Positions 44,112 to 52,945 of a stretch of 64,000 nt of DNA are shown here, piece by piece; the stretch's first letter is position 1, and the number at the start of each line of letters is the position of its first letter. The DNA lies in assembly GCF_942548115.1 (NCBI RefSeq), contig NZ_OW824151.1:1302001-1366000 (forward strand), in the 5' to 3' direction. The position numbers were made by a program, and so were the translations under genes. The notes beneath the pieces are model-generated. The model had not been told where the DNA came from and searched no databases. It was given only the letters and a program-made list of their open reading frames with translations. Source of the DNA: Aeromicrobium sp. Leaf245. GTDB lineage: Bacteria; Actinomycetota; Actinomycetes; Propionibacteriales; Nocardioidaceae.

Positions 44112-45315
44112 GGCGGGTCTCCTCGGTGCGGTCGGTGGTGACGTGGGCGCTGCCGTCGGCCAGGCGCACGACGAAGGCGTCGGGGACGTCGTGGACCGAC
44201 GTGAGCACGTGCCCGTCGGCGGTCTGGGCCACGGCGTAGCCGCGCTCGAGCGTGGCCAGTGGCGACAGGGCCCGCACTCGCGCGAGGTGGTGGCCGACGG
44301 CGTCGTGCTCGCGGTCGAGCCGGTGCCCGAGCGCCCGGTGGGTGCGTTCGCGCAGGTGCGCCAGGGCGTCCTCCTGGGCGTCGACGAGCGTGAGTGGCGC
44401 GGCGAGCACCGGCCGGGAGCGCAGCTGGGCCAGCGCGTGCGCCTCGTGCGCGACGAAGCCCGAGACGGCCCGGCGCAGGCGGGCGCGGGCACCGGCGAGC
44501 CGGTCGTTCTCCTCGGCGGCGTCGGGGACCACCCGCTTGGCGGCGTCGGTGGGTGTGGACGCGCGGACGTCGGCCACGAGGTCGAGCAGCGGTGTGTCCT
44601 GCTCGTGGCCGATGGCGCTGACCACCGGCACGCGGCAGGCGTGGACGGTGCGCACCAGGGCCTCGTCGGAGAACGGCAGGAGGTCCTCGAGCGACCCGCC
44701 GCCGCGCGCGACCACGATGACGTCGACCTGCGACGCGAGCTCCTCGACGGCGGCGGCCACGGCGCGGGCCGAGCCGCTGCCCTGCATGAGGGCGTGCCGG
44801 ACCTCGAACCGCACCCCGGGCCAGCGCAGCCGGGCGTTCTCGAGCACGTCGCGCTCGGCCGCCGAGGCGCGGCCGGTGACCAGGCCGACGGTGCCGGGCA
44901 GGAACGGCAGCGGCTTCTTGAGCCGGGCGTCGAACAGGCCCTCGGCGGCCAGCAGCTGCTTGCGGCGCTCGAGCTGGGCGAGCAGCTCGCCCTCGCCGGC
45001 GGGCCGGATCTCGCGGATCTGCAGGGTCAGCGACCCGTTGGGCTCGTAGAACTCCGGCTTGGCGTGCACGACCACCCGCGCGCCCTCGGTGACCGGGGCG
45101 GGGGACGCGTCGAGCACCGAGGCGTGGCACGTGGCGCGCACCGAGAGGGTGGCGCGCAGGTCGCGCAGGACGAGGAAGCAGATGCCGGGACGACGGGTCA
45201 GCTGGGCGACCTCGGCCTCGACCCACACCGGCCCGAGCCGGCCGACCCACTGCCCGATGAGCGTGGAGACCTGGCGCAGCGGCGCGGGGGAGTCCGCGCT
45301 CGTGTCCAGGGCCAT
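44101..45315 (-). CDS. xseA: Exonuclease VII large subunit XseA
   Basis: A 404-residue catalytic subunit of exonuclease VII. The N-terminal OB-fold spans about residues 15-105 ([23 protein letters not shown]). The nuclease core has [23 protein letters not shown] near 145, [22 protein letters not shown] near 200, and [27 protein letters not shown] near 232. A coiled coil follows and binds XseB. ATG 45315 follows TAGGGT by seven bases; the frame is open upstream but has no start signal. Confidence 0.95.
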   Translation of the reverse strand: MALDTSADSPAPLRQVSTLIGQWVGRLGPVWVEAEVAQLTRRPGICFLVLRDLRATLSVRATCHASVLDASPAPVTEGARVVVHAKPEFYEPNGSLTLQIREIRPAGEGELLAQLERRKQLLAAEGLFDARLKKPLPFLPGTVGLVTGRASAAERDVLENARLRWPGVRFEVRHALMQGSGSARAVAAAVEELASQVDVIVVARGGGSLEDLLPFSDEALVRTVHACRVPVVSAIGHEQDTPLLDLVADVRASTPTDAAKRVVPDAAEENDRLAGARARLRRAVSGFVAHEAHALAQLRSRPVLAAPLTLVDAQEDALAHLRERTHRALGHRLDREHDAVGHHLARVRALSPLATLERGYAVAQTADGHVLTSVHDVPDAFVVRLADGSAHVTTDRTEETRHDD

Positions 45316-45382
45316 GGCCCACACCCTAGGAGGTCGCCCCGACGCTCCGCGCCACCCACGGCCCTCCTCGTCCCGGCCCGTC

Positions 45383-45496
45383 GGAGGCAGGTGACGCACC
45401 GAACGAGCCGTCAGAGGTAGGTGACGCACCGAACGGCTCGCCCGGAGGTAGGTCTCGCACCTCGTCGACGGCCGATGAGGTGCGAGACCTACCTCC
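45383..45496. repeat. GGTAGGTG repeat island 2 with perfect 20-bp inverted pair
   Basis: Three head-to-tail units start at 45383, 45413 and 45444 (spacing 30-31 bases); the first two share GAGG(C/T)AGGTGACGCACCGAAC over 22 bases with two changes. The third, 45444-45463, has an exact inverted complement at 45477-45496 with a 13-base loop. The island fills the space upstream of ispH and behind the xseA promoter; related islands are at 13702-13809 and 62324-62408. Confidence 0.8.
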
Positions 45497-45555
45497 GAGG
45501 CCGGAGGCGGCGGCGGACGTCCTCGACGTCTGCCCCCGGTCGTTACGATGAGGTC

Positions 45556-46545
45556 ATGACGACCAACGTGCACCTCGGCATGCCCCCCGTCGGCGGGAGC
45601 GTCCTCCTCGCCGACCCGCGCGGCTACTGCGCAGGCGTCGACCGCGCCGTCATCACGGTCGAGAAGGCGCTCGACCTCTACGGCGCCCCCGTGTACGTGC
45701 GCAAGCAGATCGTGCACAACAAGCACGTCGTCAACACGCTGGCCGACCGTGGCGCGATCTTCGTGGAGGAGCTCGACGAGGTGCCCGAGGGCGCCACGGT
45801 CGTGTTCTCCGCCCACGGCGTGTCGCCGATGGTGCACGCCGAGGCGGCCGAGCGGAGCCTCAAGACGATCGACGCCACCTGTCCGCTGGTCACCAAGGTG
45901 CACCACGAGGCGCGTCGGTTCGCCGCCGACGACTACCGCATCCTGCTCATCGGTCACGAGGGCCACGAGGAGGTCGAGGGCACCGCGGGCGAGGCTCCCG
46001 AGCACATCACGCTCGTGCAGAGCCCGGCCGACGTCGACGACCTCGAGTTCCCCGAGGGCACCAAGCTGTCGTGGCTGTCGCAGACCACCCTGAGCGTCGA
46101 CGAGACCATGGAGACGGTGCGCCGGCTGCGCGAGAAGTTCCCGCAGCTGGAGGACCCGCCGTCCGACGACATCTGCTACGCCACCCAGAACCGTCAGGTC
46201 GCGGTCAAGGAGATCGCGAAGGACGCCGACCTGGTCATCGTCGTCGGCTCGTCGAACTCCTCCAACTCGGTACGCCTCGTCGAGGTCGCGCTCGAGGCCG
46301 GCGCCAAGGCGTCGTACCGGATCGACGACATCAGCGAGTTCGACGAGGCCTGGCTCGACGGCGTCGAGACCGTGGGCGTCACGTCCGGCGCCTCGGTGCC
46401 CGACGACCTCGTGCAGGACGTGCTGACGTACCTCTCGGAGCACGGCCACCCCGACGCCGCCGCCGTCCGCACCGCCGACGAGACCCTCACCTTCGCCCTC
46501 CCGCCCGAGCTGCGCAAGGACATGAAGGCCGCCGGCCTCGTCTGA
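45556..46545 (+). CDS. ispH: 4-hydroxy-3-methylbut-2-enyl diphosphate reductase IspH
   Basis: A 329-residue iron-sulfur enzyme, the last step of the MEP route to IPP and DMAPP. The cluster cysteines are Cys25 ([11 protein letters not shown]), Cys109 ([10 protein letters not shown]) and Cys207 ([11 protein letters not shown]). HGVSP, the proton-relay region HEGHEE near 134, and [10 protein letters not shown] for substrate phosphate are present. The start ATG 45556 follows TACGAT (45544-45549) by six bases. Matches lytB2 of M. tuberculosis in position next to xseA. Confidence 0.97.
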   Translation: MTTNVHLGMPPVGGSVLLADPRGYCAGVDRAVITVEKALDLYGAPVYVRKQIVHNKHVVNTLADRGAIFVEELDEVPEGATVVFSAHGVSPMVHAEAAERSLKTIDATCPLVTKVHHEARRFAADDYRILLIGHEGHEEVEGTAGEAPEHITLVQSPADVDDLEFPEGTKLSWLSQTTLSVDETMETVRRLREKFPQLEDPPSDDICYATQNRQVAVKEIAKDADLVIVVGSSNSSNSVRLVEVALEAGAKASYRIDDISEFDEAWLDGVETVGVTSGASVPDDLVQDVLTYLSEHGHPDAAAVRTADETLTFALPPELRKDMKAAGLV

Positions 46546-46555
46546 GCAGTCCCAC

Positions 46556-46661
46556 GATTCCCATCAGGTGATGGGAATCCCCCACTCACCTCGGTGTTCC
46601 CTCCAGGGTCAGTGAGGAAGAACCAGGGGGAGCTCGTGATTCCCATCAGGTGATGGGAATC
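46556..46661. repeat. Two identical palindromes, GATTCCCATCA type
   Basis: The same 24-base palindrome (arm GATTCCCATCA, GG in the centre, then the complement) is at 46556-46579 and 46638-46661. The 58 bases between include complementary bits CCCCACTCAC / GTGAGG and CCAGGGGGA. They lie between the convergent ispH and ggt genes and may act as terminator for both, but identical copies point to a repeat element. Confidence 0.75.
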
Positions 46662-46681
46662 GCCGACCCGGGTCGCGGCGC

Positions 46682-48514
46682 TCAGCGCCGCCGGTCGGGC
46701 TTGACGACCAGAGCGGTGCCGCCACCGCGGCGTTCGGGCTCGGCGACCGCGATGAGCCGACCGCGCCGGTCCTGCTCGATCGCGGCGGCCGCGCCGATCT
46801 CGGCCTGCGAGGTGAAGGCGTCGCCCGACGGCGTGAGCTGCTGGCCGAACGGGGCGAGCAGCGAGCCGTACTGCTCGATGAACGCGGGCTCGGCGGGCGT
46901 CACCGCGACGTTGCGCTGCGACGCGCGCGGTGCGGCCACGGCCTGCGGCAGGGTCATGCCGAGGTCGATGCGGTTCACCAGCACCTGCAGCACCGTCGTG
47001 ATGATGGTGGCGCCGCCCGGCGAGCCGACGACGTACTTCACCCGGCCACGGTCGAGCACGATGGTGGGCGACATCGACGAACGCGGACGCTTGCCGGGCT
47101 CGATGCGGTTCGGGTCCTTCGGGTCGTAGACGGCCGTGAAGTCGGTCAGCTCGTTGTTGAGCAGGAAACCGCGGCCGGGAACGGTGATGCCCGACCCACC
47201 GGTCTGCTCGATCGTGAGCGTGTACGAGGCGGCGTTGCCCCACCGGTCGACGACGGACAGGTGGGTGGTGGAGATGTTCTCGGTGTCGGGCTTCTCCTCG
47301 TTGGCCACCGTGGCACAGCCGGAGCCGTCCAGTGCGCCGGCGGCGACGGGGCGGCTCGACGCCTTGGTGGGGTCGATGGTGCAGGACCGCGAGTCGGCGA
47401 AGCGCTGGCTGAGCAGCGTCGACGTCGGCACGCCCGGCACGTCGCCGACGTAGGCGGCGCGGTCGGCGAAGACCCGGGCGGAGGTCTCGAGGAACAGGTG
47501 CAACGACGTGGCGAGGCGCTGCCCCCCACCGAGCCGGAACCCCTCGAGGATGTTGAGCGCCTCGCCCACCGCGATGCCACCGGAGGACGACGGCGCCATG
47601 CCGAACACGTCGAGGCCGCGGTAGCGGGCCCGTGTCGGCGCCTGGCGGTCCACGCGGTACCCGGCGAGGTCGCGCTCGGTCATGGAGCCGGCGGGTGCGG
47701 GCAGGTCGGCGGCAGGGTCCTTGGGCGGTGCCTGCACGGTGCGGGCGACGTCGCGGGCGACCGCGCCGGTGTAGAAGGCGCGTGGTCCCTTCGCCGCGAG
47801 GAGCGAGAGCGTGCGGGCGAGATCGGGGTTGCGGAACGTGCTGCCGACCTTCGGTGCGTCGCCGCCCGGCAGGAACAGCTTCGCCGTGGCGGGGAAGGCC
47901 GCGAAGCGCTCGGCGTTGTCGAGCGTCTGGCTGCGGAACGTCTCGTCGACACGGAAGCCCCTCGAGGCCAGGGCGATGGACGGCGCCAGGGCCTTGCGCA
48001 GCGACCACCTGCCGTGGTCGCGCAGCGCCGCCTCCCAGGTGGCCGGGGTGCCGGGGACGCCGACGGCCACGCCGGACGAGACGAGGTCGGGCGTGAACGG
48101 GTAGGGCTCGCCGGTCGCGGGGTCGATGAACGCGTCACGGGTGATGCCGGCGGGCGCGGTCTCACGGCCGTCGATCGTCGACACCTTCTTGCGCTTCGCG
48201 TCGTAGTAGACGAAGTAGCCGCCACCGCCGATCCCGGCGCTGTAGGGCTCGGTGACGCCCAGCGCCGATGCGGTGGCCACGGCGGCGTCGGCCGCGTTGC
48301 CGCCACGCTTCAGCACCTCGAGTCCCACGCGGGACGCCTCGGCGTCGACGGACGACACGGCTCCACCCGAGCCGACGGCGGTCGACGAGCCTGAGGGTGG
48401 TCGCGGGGCCGGCGTGCCGGCCTCGGCGGCCGACGTCGTGACGACGAGCGCGGTGGTGGCCAGCCCGACGGCGAGCAGGCCGGTGGTGAGGCGGACGGAC
48501 GTGCGTGCGGTCAT
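46682..48514 (-). CDS. ggt: Gamma-glutamyltransferase
   Basis: A 610-residue Ntn-hydrolase precursor. An N-terminal signal peptide (about residues 1-32, ending ...ALVVTTSAAEA) sends it outside. The self-cleavage site is before Thr416 in NISTTHLSVVDRWGNAAS, giving large and small subunits. GIGGGGYFVYYD and DGRETAP (the Arg that binds the glutamate carboxylate) and SSMSPTIV and VGSPGGATI near the end are in place. It cleaves gamma-glutamyl compounds; in a mycothiol organism this suggests use of external glutathione or poly-gamma-glutamyl peptides. No operon partner. Confidence 0.95.
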   Translation of the reverse strand: MTARTSVRLTTGLLAVGLATTALVVTTSAAEAGTPAPRPPSGSSTAVGSGGAVSSVDAEASRVGLEVLKRGGNAADAAVATASALGVTEPYSAGIGGGGYFVYYDAKRKKVSTIDGRETAPAGITRDAFIDPATGEPYPFTPDLVSSGVAVGVPGTPATWEAALRDHGRWSLRKALAPSIALASRGFRVDETFRSQTLDNAERFAAFPATAKLFLPGGDAPKVGSTFRNPDLARTLSLLAAKGPRAFYTGAVARDVARTVQAPPKDPAADLPAPAGSMTERDLAGYRVDRQAPTRARYRGLDVFGMAPSSSGGIAVGEALNILEGFRLGGGQRLATSLHLFLETSARVFADRAAYVGDVPGVPTSTLLSQRFADSRSCTIDPTKASSRPVAAGALDGSGCATVANEEKPDTENISTTHLSVVDRWGNAASYTLTIEQTGGSGITVPGRGFLLNNELTDFTAVYDPKDPNRIEPGKRPRSSMSPTIVLDRGRVKYVVGSPGGATIITTVLQVLVNRIDLGMTLPQAVAAPRASQRNVAVTPAEPAFIEQYGSLLAPFGQQLTPSGDAFTSQAEIGAAAAIEQDRRGRLIAVAEPERRGGGTALVVKPDRRR

Positions 48515-48629
48515 GGTGCGACCTGCTTCCCCCGAAGTCGGCCCTGGCTGGGCCCGGTCGTGTCCACGCTAGGCAGCACGGAAGGCCCTGGCAACCCGAT
48601 CCCCACGGCGACGAGGGTGCAGGTCGCGA

Positions 48630-49460
48630 TCAGCGCCTGCGCGACGCGATGATCGTGAAGCTGGCGGCGAGCCGCTCGGGCCGGTCGGTCAGCCGGAACT
48701 CGCCGGGCGCCTCGGGGTGCGGCGTCATGTGGCCCGGCAGCGCGACCCACGGCACGCTGTCGTGCTCGAGCACCGTCTCGAGGACCATGCCGTGCGCCAT
48801 GAGCGCGGTGAGGATCTCCGCGAGACCGTGCGCCCACTCCCGGGACGGCAGCCCGGGCAGCGTGTGGTCGGCCGGGTCGACGTAGGACGCGGTGTCCTCG
48901 AAGACGAGGGGCTCGACGTGCTCGGCGTACGGGTAGACCAGCTCGATGCGGTCGTCCACGACGTCGAGGGTGCCGAGCATGGGGTGACAGTCGCGGAACA
49001 CCAGCCTGCCGCCGGGGCGCAGGAGCGCAGCGACGGTGGCGGCCCACCGGTCGATGCTGGGCAGCCAGCAGATCGCACCGATGCCGGTGTAGACGAGGTC
49101 GAAGCGTTCGCGGCCCAGCGCCTCCGGTGCGTCGAACACGTCGGACTCGACGTAACCGATGTCGGCGCCGACCTCGGCCGCGAGCGCGCGGGCCTCCACG
49201 AGCGACGCGGGGGAGAGGTCGAGCCCGGTGACGGTGGCCCCGAGGCGGTGCAGGCTGAGGGTGTCGGTGCCGATGTGGCACTGCAGGTGCACCGTGTCGA
49301 GGCCGCTGACGTCGCCGAGCCGTGGCAGGTCGAAGCGGACGACGTCGCTGATCGCGGCCGAGTCACGGCGGTAGCGGTCGAGGTCGTAGGACGCCGCGGC
49401 GGCGTGCCGTGCGGCGCGGCTGTCCCACATGGCGCGGTTGAGCCGCAGGTACTCCTCCAC
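48630..49460 (-). CDS. Class I SAM-dependent methyltransferase
   Basis: A 276-residue methyltransferase. It opens with YLRLNRAMWDSRAARHAA, a common lead in actinobacterial UbiE/type 11 enzymes, then HLQCHIGTDTLSLHRLGATVTGLDLSPASL (SAM loop QCHIGTDT around residue 60, acidic residue in GLDLS), and FDLVYTGIGAICWLPSIDRWA. Substrate unknown. GTG 49460 lies three bases after the stop of the DUF6542 gene, so the two are probably cotranscribed. Confidence 0.87.
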   Translation of the reverse strand: MEEYLRLNRAMWDSRAARHAAAASYDLDRYRRDSAAISDVVRFDLPRLGDVSGLDTVHLQCHIGTDTLSLHRLGATVTGLDLSPASLVEARALAAEVGADIGYVESDVFDAPEALGRERFDLVYTGIGAICWLPSIDRWAATVAALLRPGGRLVFRDCHPMLGTLDVVDDRIELVYPYAEHVEPLVFEDTASYVDPADHTLPGLPSREWAHGLAEILTALMAHGMVLETVLEHDSVPWVALPGHMTPHPEAPGEFRLTDRPERLAASFTIIASRRR

Positions 49461-49463
49461 GGG

Positions 49464-49931
49464 TCAGACCGTGCGACGGGCCGGACGGGCGACCCGCGTG
49501 CGACGCGGGTGGTGGGGGTCGGTCACGATCCGGGCCACGACCGCGGCGAGGGCCAGTCCGTGGCCGGCCATGAGCGTGACGCCGCGGTCGATGACGCCGG
49601 TGAGGGTGCGTCCGAACCAGCCGGTGCCGTCGGGCAGGCCGGAGACCTCGACCGCGTCGGGCGATGCGGCCGCCACGACGCCCACGAACACGAGGAGCAG
49701 AACGGGCGGCAGGACGCCGGCCGGCAGCAGCGAGCGGACGTCGACCGCGAGCGGCACCGTGACCACGACGAGCACGAAGCCCACGGAGAAGATCAGGCCG
49801 AGGCGACCGTCGGTGACGACGTCGAGCGTGGTGATGGCGGCGAGAGCCATCGTGGCGAACAGGATCGACTGCCGGGCCCCGAGATCGTGACGGGCCAGTC
49901 CGGCAGGCGAGGGTGCCACGGAGGCTGCCAT
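49464..49931 (-). CDS. DUF6542 membrane protein
   Basis: A 155-residue protein with four or five membrane helices and a basic C-terminus (HHPRRTRVARPARR). The stretch ARQSILFATMALAAITTLDVVTDGRLGLIFSVGFVLV and the DGRLG loop fit DUF6542. It is located between ispH and ychF as in mycobacteria (Rv1111c, from memory). Function unknown. ATG 49931 follows TAGCGT by seven bases. Confidence 0.78.
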   Translation of the reverse strand: MAASVAPSPAGLARHDLGARQSILFATMALAAITTLDVVTDGRLGLIFSVGFVLVVVTVPLAVDVRSLLPAGVLPPVLLLVFVGVVAAASPDAVEVSGLPDGTGWFGRTLTGVIDRGVTLMAGHGLALAAVVARIVTDPHHPRRTRVARPARRTV

Positions 49932-49991
49932 GCCTGTGACGCTAGGGCATCGGACCGACAGAGTCGTGGCGGCGCGCTGGAACGGCGGGTC

Positions 49992-50351
49992 TCAGGCGGG
50001 TCCGGCCGTGGGGTCGGCTGCCGGGTTGCCGGGTGATCCGCCGGCGACCTGGTACGACCAGACCTCGCTGTGGGTCGACACCGGCTTGGGCGCGTCGCCG
50101 CCACCGCGCTCGGACTCCGACCGGTGGCCGTGCGCGAACGACGGCGAGGCCAGCCAGGCCTGGAACGCGTCCTCGTCGCGCCAGCGGGTGATGACGAGCC
50201 ACTGGGTGCGCTCGTCGGTGGGCTGCAGCAGCTCGAAGCCCTCGAACCCGTCGGCGTCGTCCACGGCACCGGCGCGGGCGGCGAAGCGGTGGGCCAGCTC
50301 GTCGCCGGCGTCGTCGGGCACGGTGATGGCGTTGATCTTGATGACGGTCAT
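49992..50351 (-). CDS. MhuD-like antibiotic-biosynthesis-monooxygenase fold protein (putative haem degradation)
   Basis: A 119-residue ABM-fold protein. The sequence VIKINAITVPDDAG...ELAHRFAARAGAVDDADGFEGFELLQP is very close to what I remember of mycobacterial MhuD. The key residues are kept: Asn7, Trp66 (in AFQAW) and a His at 74 or 76 (SFAHGHR) that would bind haem iron. MhuD opens haem to release iron without CO. The C-terminal 40 residues differ and are Gly/Pro rich. It stands alone here, without haem import genes. Alternative: a related monooxygenase with other substrate. Confidence 0.82.
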   Translation of the reverse strand: MTVIKINAITVPDDAGDELAHRFAARAGAVDDADGFEGFELLQPTDERTQWLVITRWRDEDAFQAWLASPSFAHGHRSESERGGGDAPKPVSTHSEVWSYQVAGGSPGNPAADPTAGPA

Positions 50352-50389
50352 GCGGCCATCGTGGCACCTGGGTCCGTACGCTCGGGCTC

Positions 50390-50974
50390 ATGCTCACCGG
50401 GTCGGACTTCCCCGAGCGCGTGGAGACGCCGCGGCTCGCGGTGCGCCGCTTCGGCGACGCGGACGCCCCCAGGGTGCTCTCGATCCTCTCCAGACTCGAC
50501 GTGATCCGCTGGCTCGGCAACCCGCCGTTCGTGCCCATGGCCGACCTCGACGCCGCCCGCGCGTGGGTCGTGCGGGTCAACGCTCGCGAGGCCGAGGACC
50601 CGCTGCAGGCGTGGCGCGCGCTCGAGGTGCGCGAGACCGGGGTGATGGCGGGGACGGTGCTGGTGTCGCGGATGGAGCGCATCGACGGCGGGTTCGTGGG
50701 GGAGTACGAGCTGGGCTGGCACCTGCACCCCGACAGCGCCGGGCACGGGTACGCCACCGAGGGCGCGGCGGCCCACGCCCGCAGCGCCTTCGCCGCCGGA
50801 CACGCCTCGCTCGTCATCGGCATGTACCCCGACAACGCGCCGTCGGCGGCGGTGGCTCGGCGGCTCGGCGCGGAGGACCTCGGCGAGGTGCCCGACGACC
50901 CCTGGTACGGCGGGGTCAGCCGGCACTTCACGCTGCGTCCCGAGCACCTCGACGCCACCGAGAAGCGGGAGTAG
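50390..50974 (+). CDS. GNAT family N-acetyltransferase (RimJ/RimL type)
   Basis: A 194-residue acetyltransferase. The opening FPERVETPRLAVRRFGDADAPRVLSIL is typical of RimJ/RimL-like enzymes. GEYELGWHLHPDSAGHGYATEGAAAHARSAF holds the acetyl-CoA loop (residues about 103-130), and PDNAPSAAVARRLG the C-terminal helix. It may acetylate a protein N-terminus or an amine antibiotic. The start ATG 50390 follows TACGCT (50377-50382) by seven bases; divergent from the MhuD-like gene. Confidence 0.9.
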   Translation: MLTGSDFPERVETPRLAVRRFGDADAPRVLSILSRLDVIRWLGNPPFVPMADLDAARAWVVRVNAREAEDPLQAWRALEVRETGVMAGTVLVSRMERIDGGFVGEYELGWHLHPDSAGHGYATEGAAAHARSAFAAGHASLVIGMYPDNAPSAAVARRLGAEDLGEVPDDPWYGGVSRHFTLRPEHLDATEKRE

Positions 50975-50983
50975 GTTCGCCGC

Positions 50984-51265
50984 ATGAGCACCTGCATGCA
51001 GTGCGGCAGGCGTCCCGGCGCCCACGAGACCGTGTCGGGGCGGCTGCTGTGCGGCGACTGCTACCGCCGGCTCGCCGAGTTCTCGGGCGCGGGCTCGGCC
51101 ATGGTCGGCGGCGCGTCGCCCGAGCAGGCCGTGGGCACCGGGCTGGCCACCGGCGGCTGGGCCGGCGCTGCGGACGGGGAGACCGCGGCCCTGCGCCGAC
51201 GTCGGGCCAAGCTGGCCGCGACCGAGGGCTTCTGGCGTCGCCTGTGGGTGCGGGTCTGGGGCTGA
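50984..51265 (+). CDS. Small zinc-ribbon protein
   Basis: A 93-residue protein. It begins MSTCMQCGRRPG and has LLCGDCYRRLAEF 18 residues later, which together give a four-cysteine zinc ribbon (CxxC...CxxC, residues 4-26). The middle is Gly/Ala rich and low in complexity; the end is basic with several Trp. No family name is known to me. TAGGTT at 50972-50977 overlaps the stop of the GNAT gene and stands six bases before ATG 50984, a tight leaderless promoter. Confidence 0.75.
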   Translation: MSTCMQCGRRPGAHETVSGRLLCGDCYRRLAEFSGAGSAMVGGASPEQAVGTGLATGGWAGAADGETAALRRRRAKLAATEGFWRRLWVRVWG

Positions 51266-51311
51266 TGCGCGCCGTCGGGCTGCGTGAGCCGGACCAGTAG
51301 GCTGGTTCCTC

Positions 51312-52400
51312 GTGGCACTCAGCATCGGCATCGTCGGACTCCCCAACGCGGGCAAGTCGACCCTCTTCAACGCCCTGACCAAGAACGACGTCCTCGCGGC
51401 GAACTACCCGTTCGCGACGATCGAGCCGAACGTCGGCGTGGTCGGCGTGCCGGACTCGCGGCTCGAGAAGCTCGCGGAGATCCACGGCTCGGCCAAGATC
51501 CTCCCGGCGACGGTCCAGTTCGTCGACATCGCCGGCATCGTCCGCGGCGCGTCCGAGGGCGAGGGCATGGGCAACGCGTTCCTCTCGCACATCCGCGAGT
51601 CCGACGCGATCTGCCAGGTCACCCGCGTGTTCCGCGACGAGGACGTCACGCACGTCGACGGCAAGGTCGACCCGAGCAGCGACATCGAGACCATCTCGAC
51701 CGAGCTGATCCTCGCGGACCTGCAGACCGTCGAGAAGGCGGTCCCGCGGCTCGAGAAGGAGTCGCGCAAGGACAAGTCGCTCGCGGCCCAGCTGGCCGAG
51801 GTGCAGAAGGCCCAGACCGCGCTCGAGGCCGGCACCGGAGTGCTCAACGCCGGGCTCGACCTCGCGCTCCTGCGCGACCTGCACCTGATGACCGCCAAGC
51901 GGTTCCTCTTCGTCTTCAACTGCGACGCCGACGAGCTGGCCGACGAGGCCCTCAAGCAGAAGATGCGCGACATCGTGGCCCCCGCCGAGGCCGTGTTCCT
52001 CGACGCCAAGAGCGAGGCCGAGCTGGTCGAGCTGGGTGACGACGAGGAGGCCGAGGTCATGCGGGCGGAGATGCTCGCCGAGATGGGCGTCGAGGAGCCG
52101 GGCCTCGACGCGCTGGCCCGCGTCGGCTTCGACACCCTCGGCCTGCAGACCTACCTGACCGCCGGGCCCAAGGAGACGCGCGCCTGGACGATCCCGAAGG
52201 GCGCCACCGCCCCCGAGGCCGCCGGCGTGATCCACACCGACTTCCAGAAGGGCTTCATCAAGGCCGAGATCGTCTCCTTCGACGACCTCGTCGAGGCCGG
52301 GTCCATGGCCGCAGCGAAGTCGGCCGGCAAGGTCCGCATGGAGGGCAAGGAGTACGTCATGGCCGACGGCGACGTGGTGGAGTTCCGCTTCAACGTGTAG
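51312..52400 (+). CDS. ychF: Redox-regulated ATPase YchF (Obg-like)
   Basis: A 362-residue Obg-family P-loop protein. G1 is GLPNAGKSTLFNAL (about residues 8-21), G2/G3 include FVDIAGIVRGASEGEGMGN, and the place of NKxD is changed, as in YchF, to favour ATP. The C-terminal TGS domain starts near 280 (TIPKGATAPEAAGVIHTDFQKGFIKAEIVSFDDL) and ends MADGDVVEFRFNV, the family end. It binds ribosomes and is linked with stress control. GTG 51312 follows TAGGCT by eight bases. Confidence 0.97.
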   Translation: MALSIGIVGLPNAGKSTLFNALTKNDVLAANYPFATIEPNVGVVGVPDSRLEKLAEIHGSAKILPATVQFVDIAGIVRGASEGEGMGNAFLSHIRESDAICQVTRVFRDEDVTHVDGKVDPSSDIETISTELILADLQTVEKAVPRLEKESRKDKSLAAQLAEVQKAQTALEAGTGVLNAGLDLALLRDLHLMTAKRFLFVFNCDADELADEALKQKMRDIVAPAEAVFLDAKSEAELVELGDDEEAEVMRAEMLAEMGVEEPGLDALARVGFDTLGLQTYLTAGPKETRAWTIPKGATAPEAAGVIHTDFQKGFIKAEIVSFDDLVEAGSMAAAKSAGKVRMEGKEYVMADGDVVEFRFNV

Positions 52401-52606
52401 GTCGCAGCCCATCCGGCCGAGTCGGACGTGGTCGCGCGGCCCGTCGTTCGCGGGAAGGTCCTGGAGGACGCCTCGGATCCGGTCGCAGCGATCCCCAGGT
52501 AGGCAAGCCATCGAGCCCGTGACGCGGAACGTCGAGGTCGTCGCCGGGGCGGCGTCGGGTCGTCGTCCTGTGGACCGACTGATCTCCGTCGTGTGAGGGT
52601 GACGCC

Positions 52607-52945
52607 ATGAGTCGTCAGAGGGTCTCCGCCGTCCCGATCCTGCGTGTCGCCGACGTCGACGCGTCGCTGCCGTGGTGGGCGCGGCTCGGGTTCGCTGAGG
52701 AGTTCCGGCACGTGTTCGAGCCGGGCCTCCCACGGTTCGTCGGGGTCGTGCGCGACGGGTGCCGGGTGTACCTGTCCGAGCACACCGGTGACGCGCCCGG
52801 GCCGTCGCTCGTCTACCTGTGGGTGCCCGACGTCGACGCGATCGCGGCCGACCTCGGCGTCGAGGTGGAGGACAACCCGTGGGCGCGCGACTGCGAGGTC
52901 GTCGACCCCGACGGCAACCGGGTGCGGGTGGCGACGGCTCCGTGA
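52607..52945 (+). CDS. VOC family protein (bleomycin-resistance-like)
   Basis: A 112-residue VOC protein: VSAVPILRVADVDASLPWWARLGFAEEF at the start, VVRDGCRVYLSEHTGDAPGPSLVYLWV in the middle and DCEVVDPDGNRVRVAT at the end. This layout matches the bleomycin-binding type of the glyoxalase fold, which often binds drugs without catalysis. The ATG is preceded by GAGGGT at six bases. The 206-base gap before it shows nothing clear. Its stop overlaps the MOSC gene start (GTGA). Confidence 0.85.
   Translation: MSRQRVSAVPILRVADVDASLPWWARLGFAEEFRHVFEPGLPRFVGVVRDGCRVYLSEHTGDAPGPSLVYLWVPDVDAIAADLGVEVEDNPWARDCEVVDPDGNRVRVATAP

Noticed and set aside
45316-45382. Small gene between xseA and ispH.
   Set aside because: No start with box or SD, and the space is filled by the xseA promoter and the GGTAGGTG island.
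52401-52606. Regulatory RNA or gene in the 206-base gap after ychF.
   Set aside because: No strong hairpin, repeat or open frame with start signal could be seen; left as unassigned sequence.
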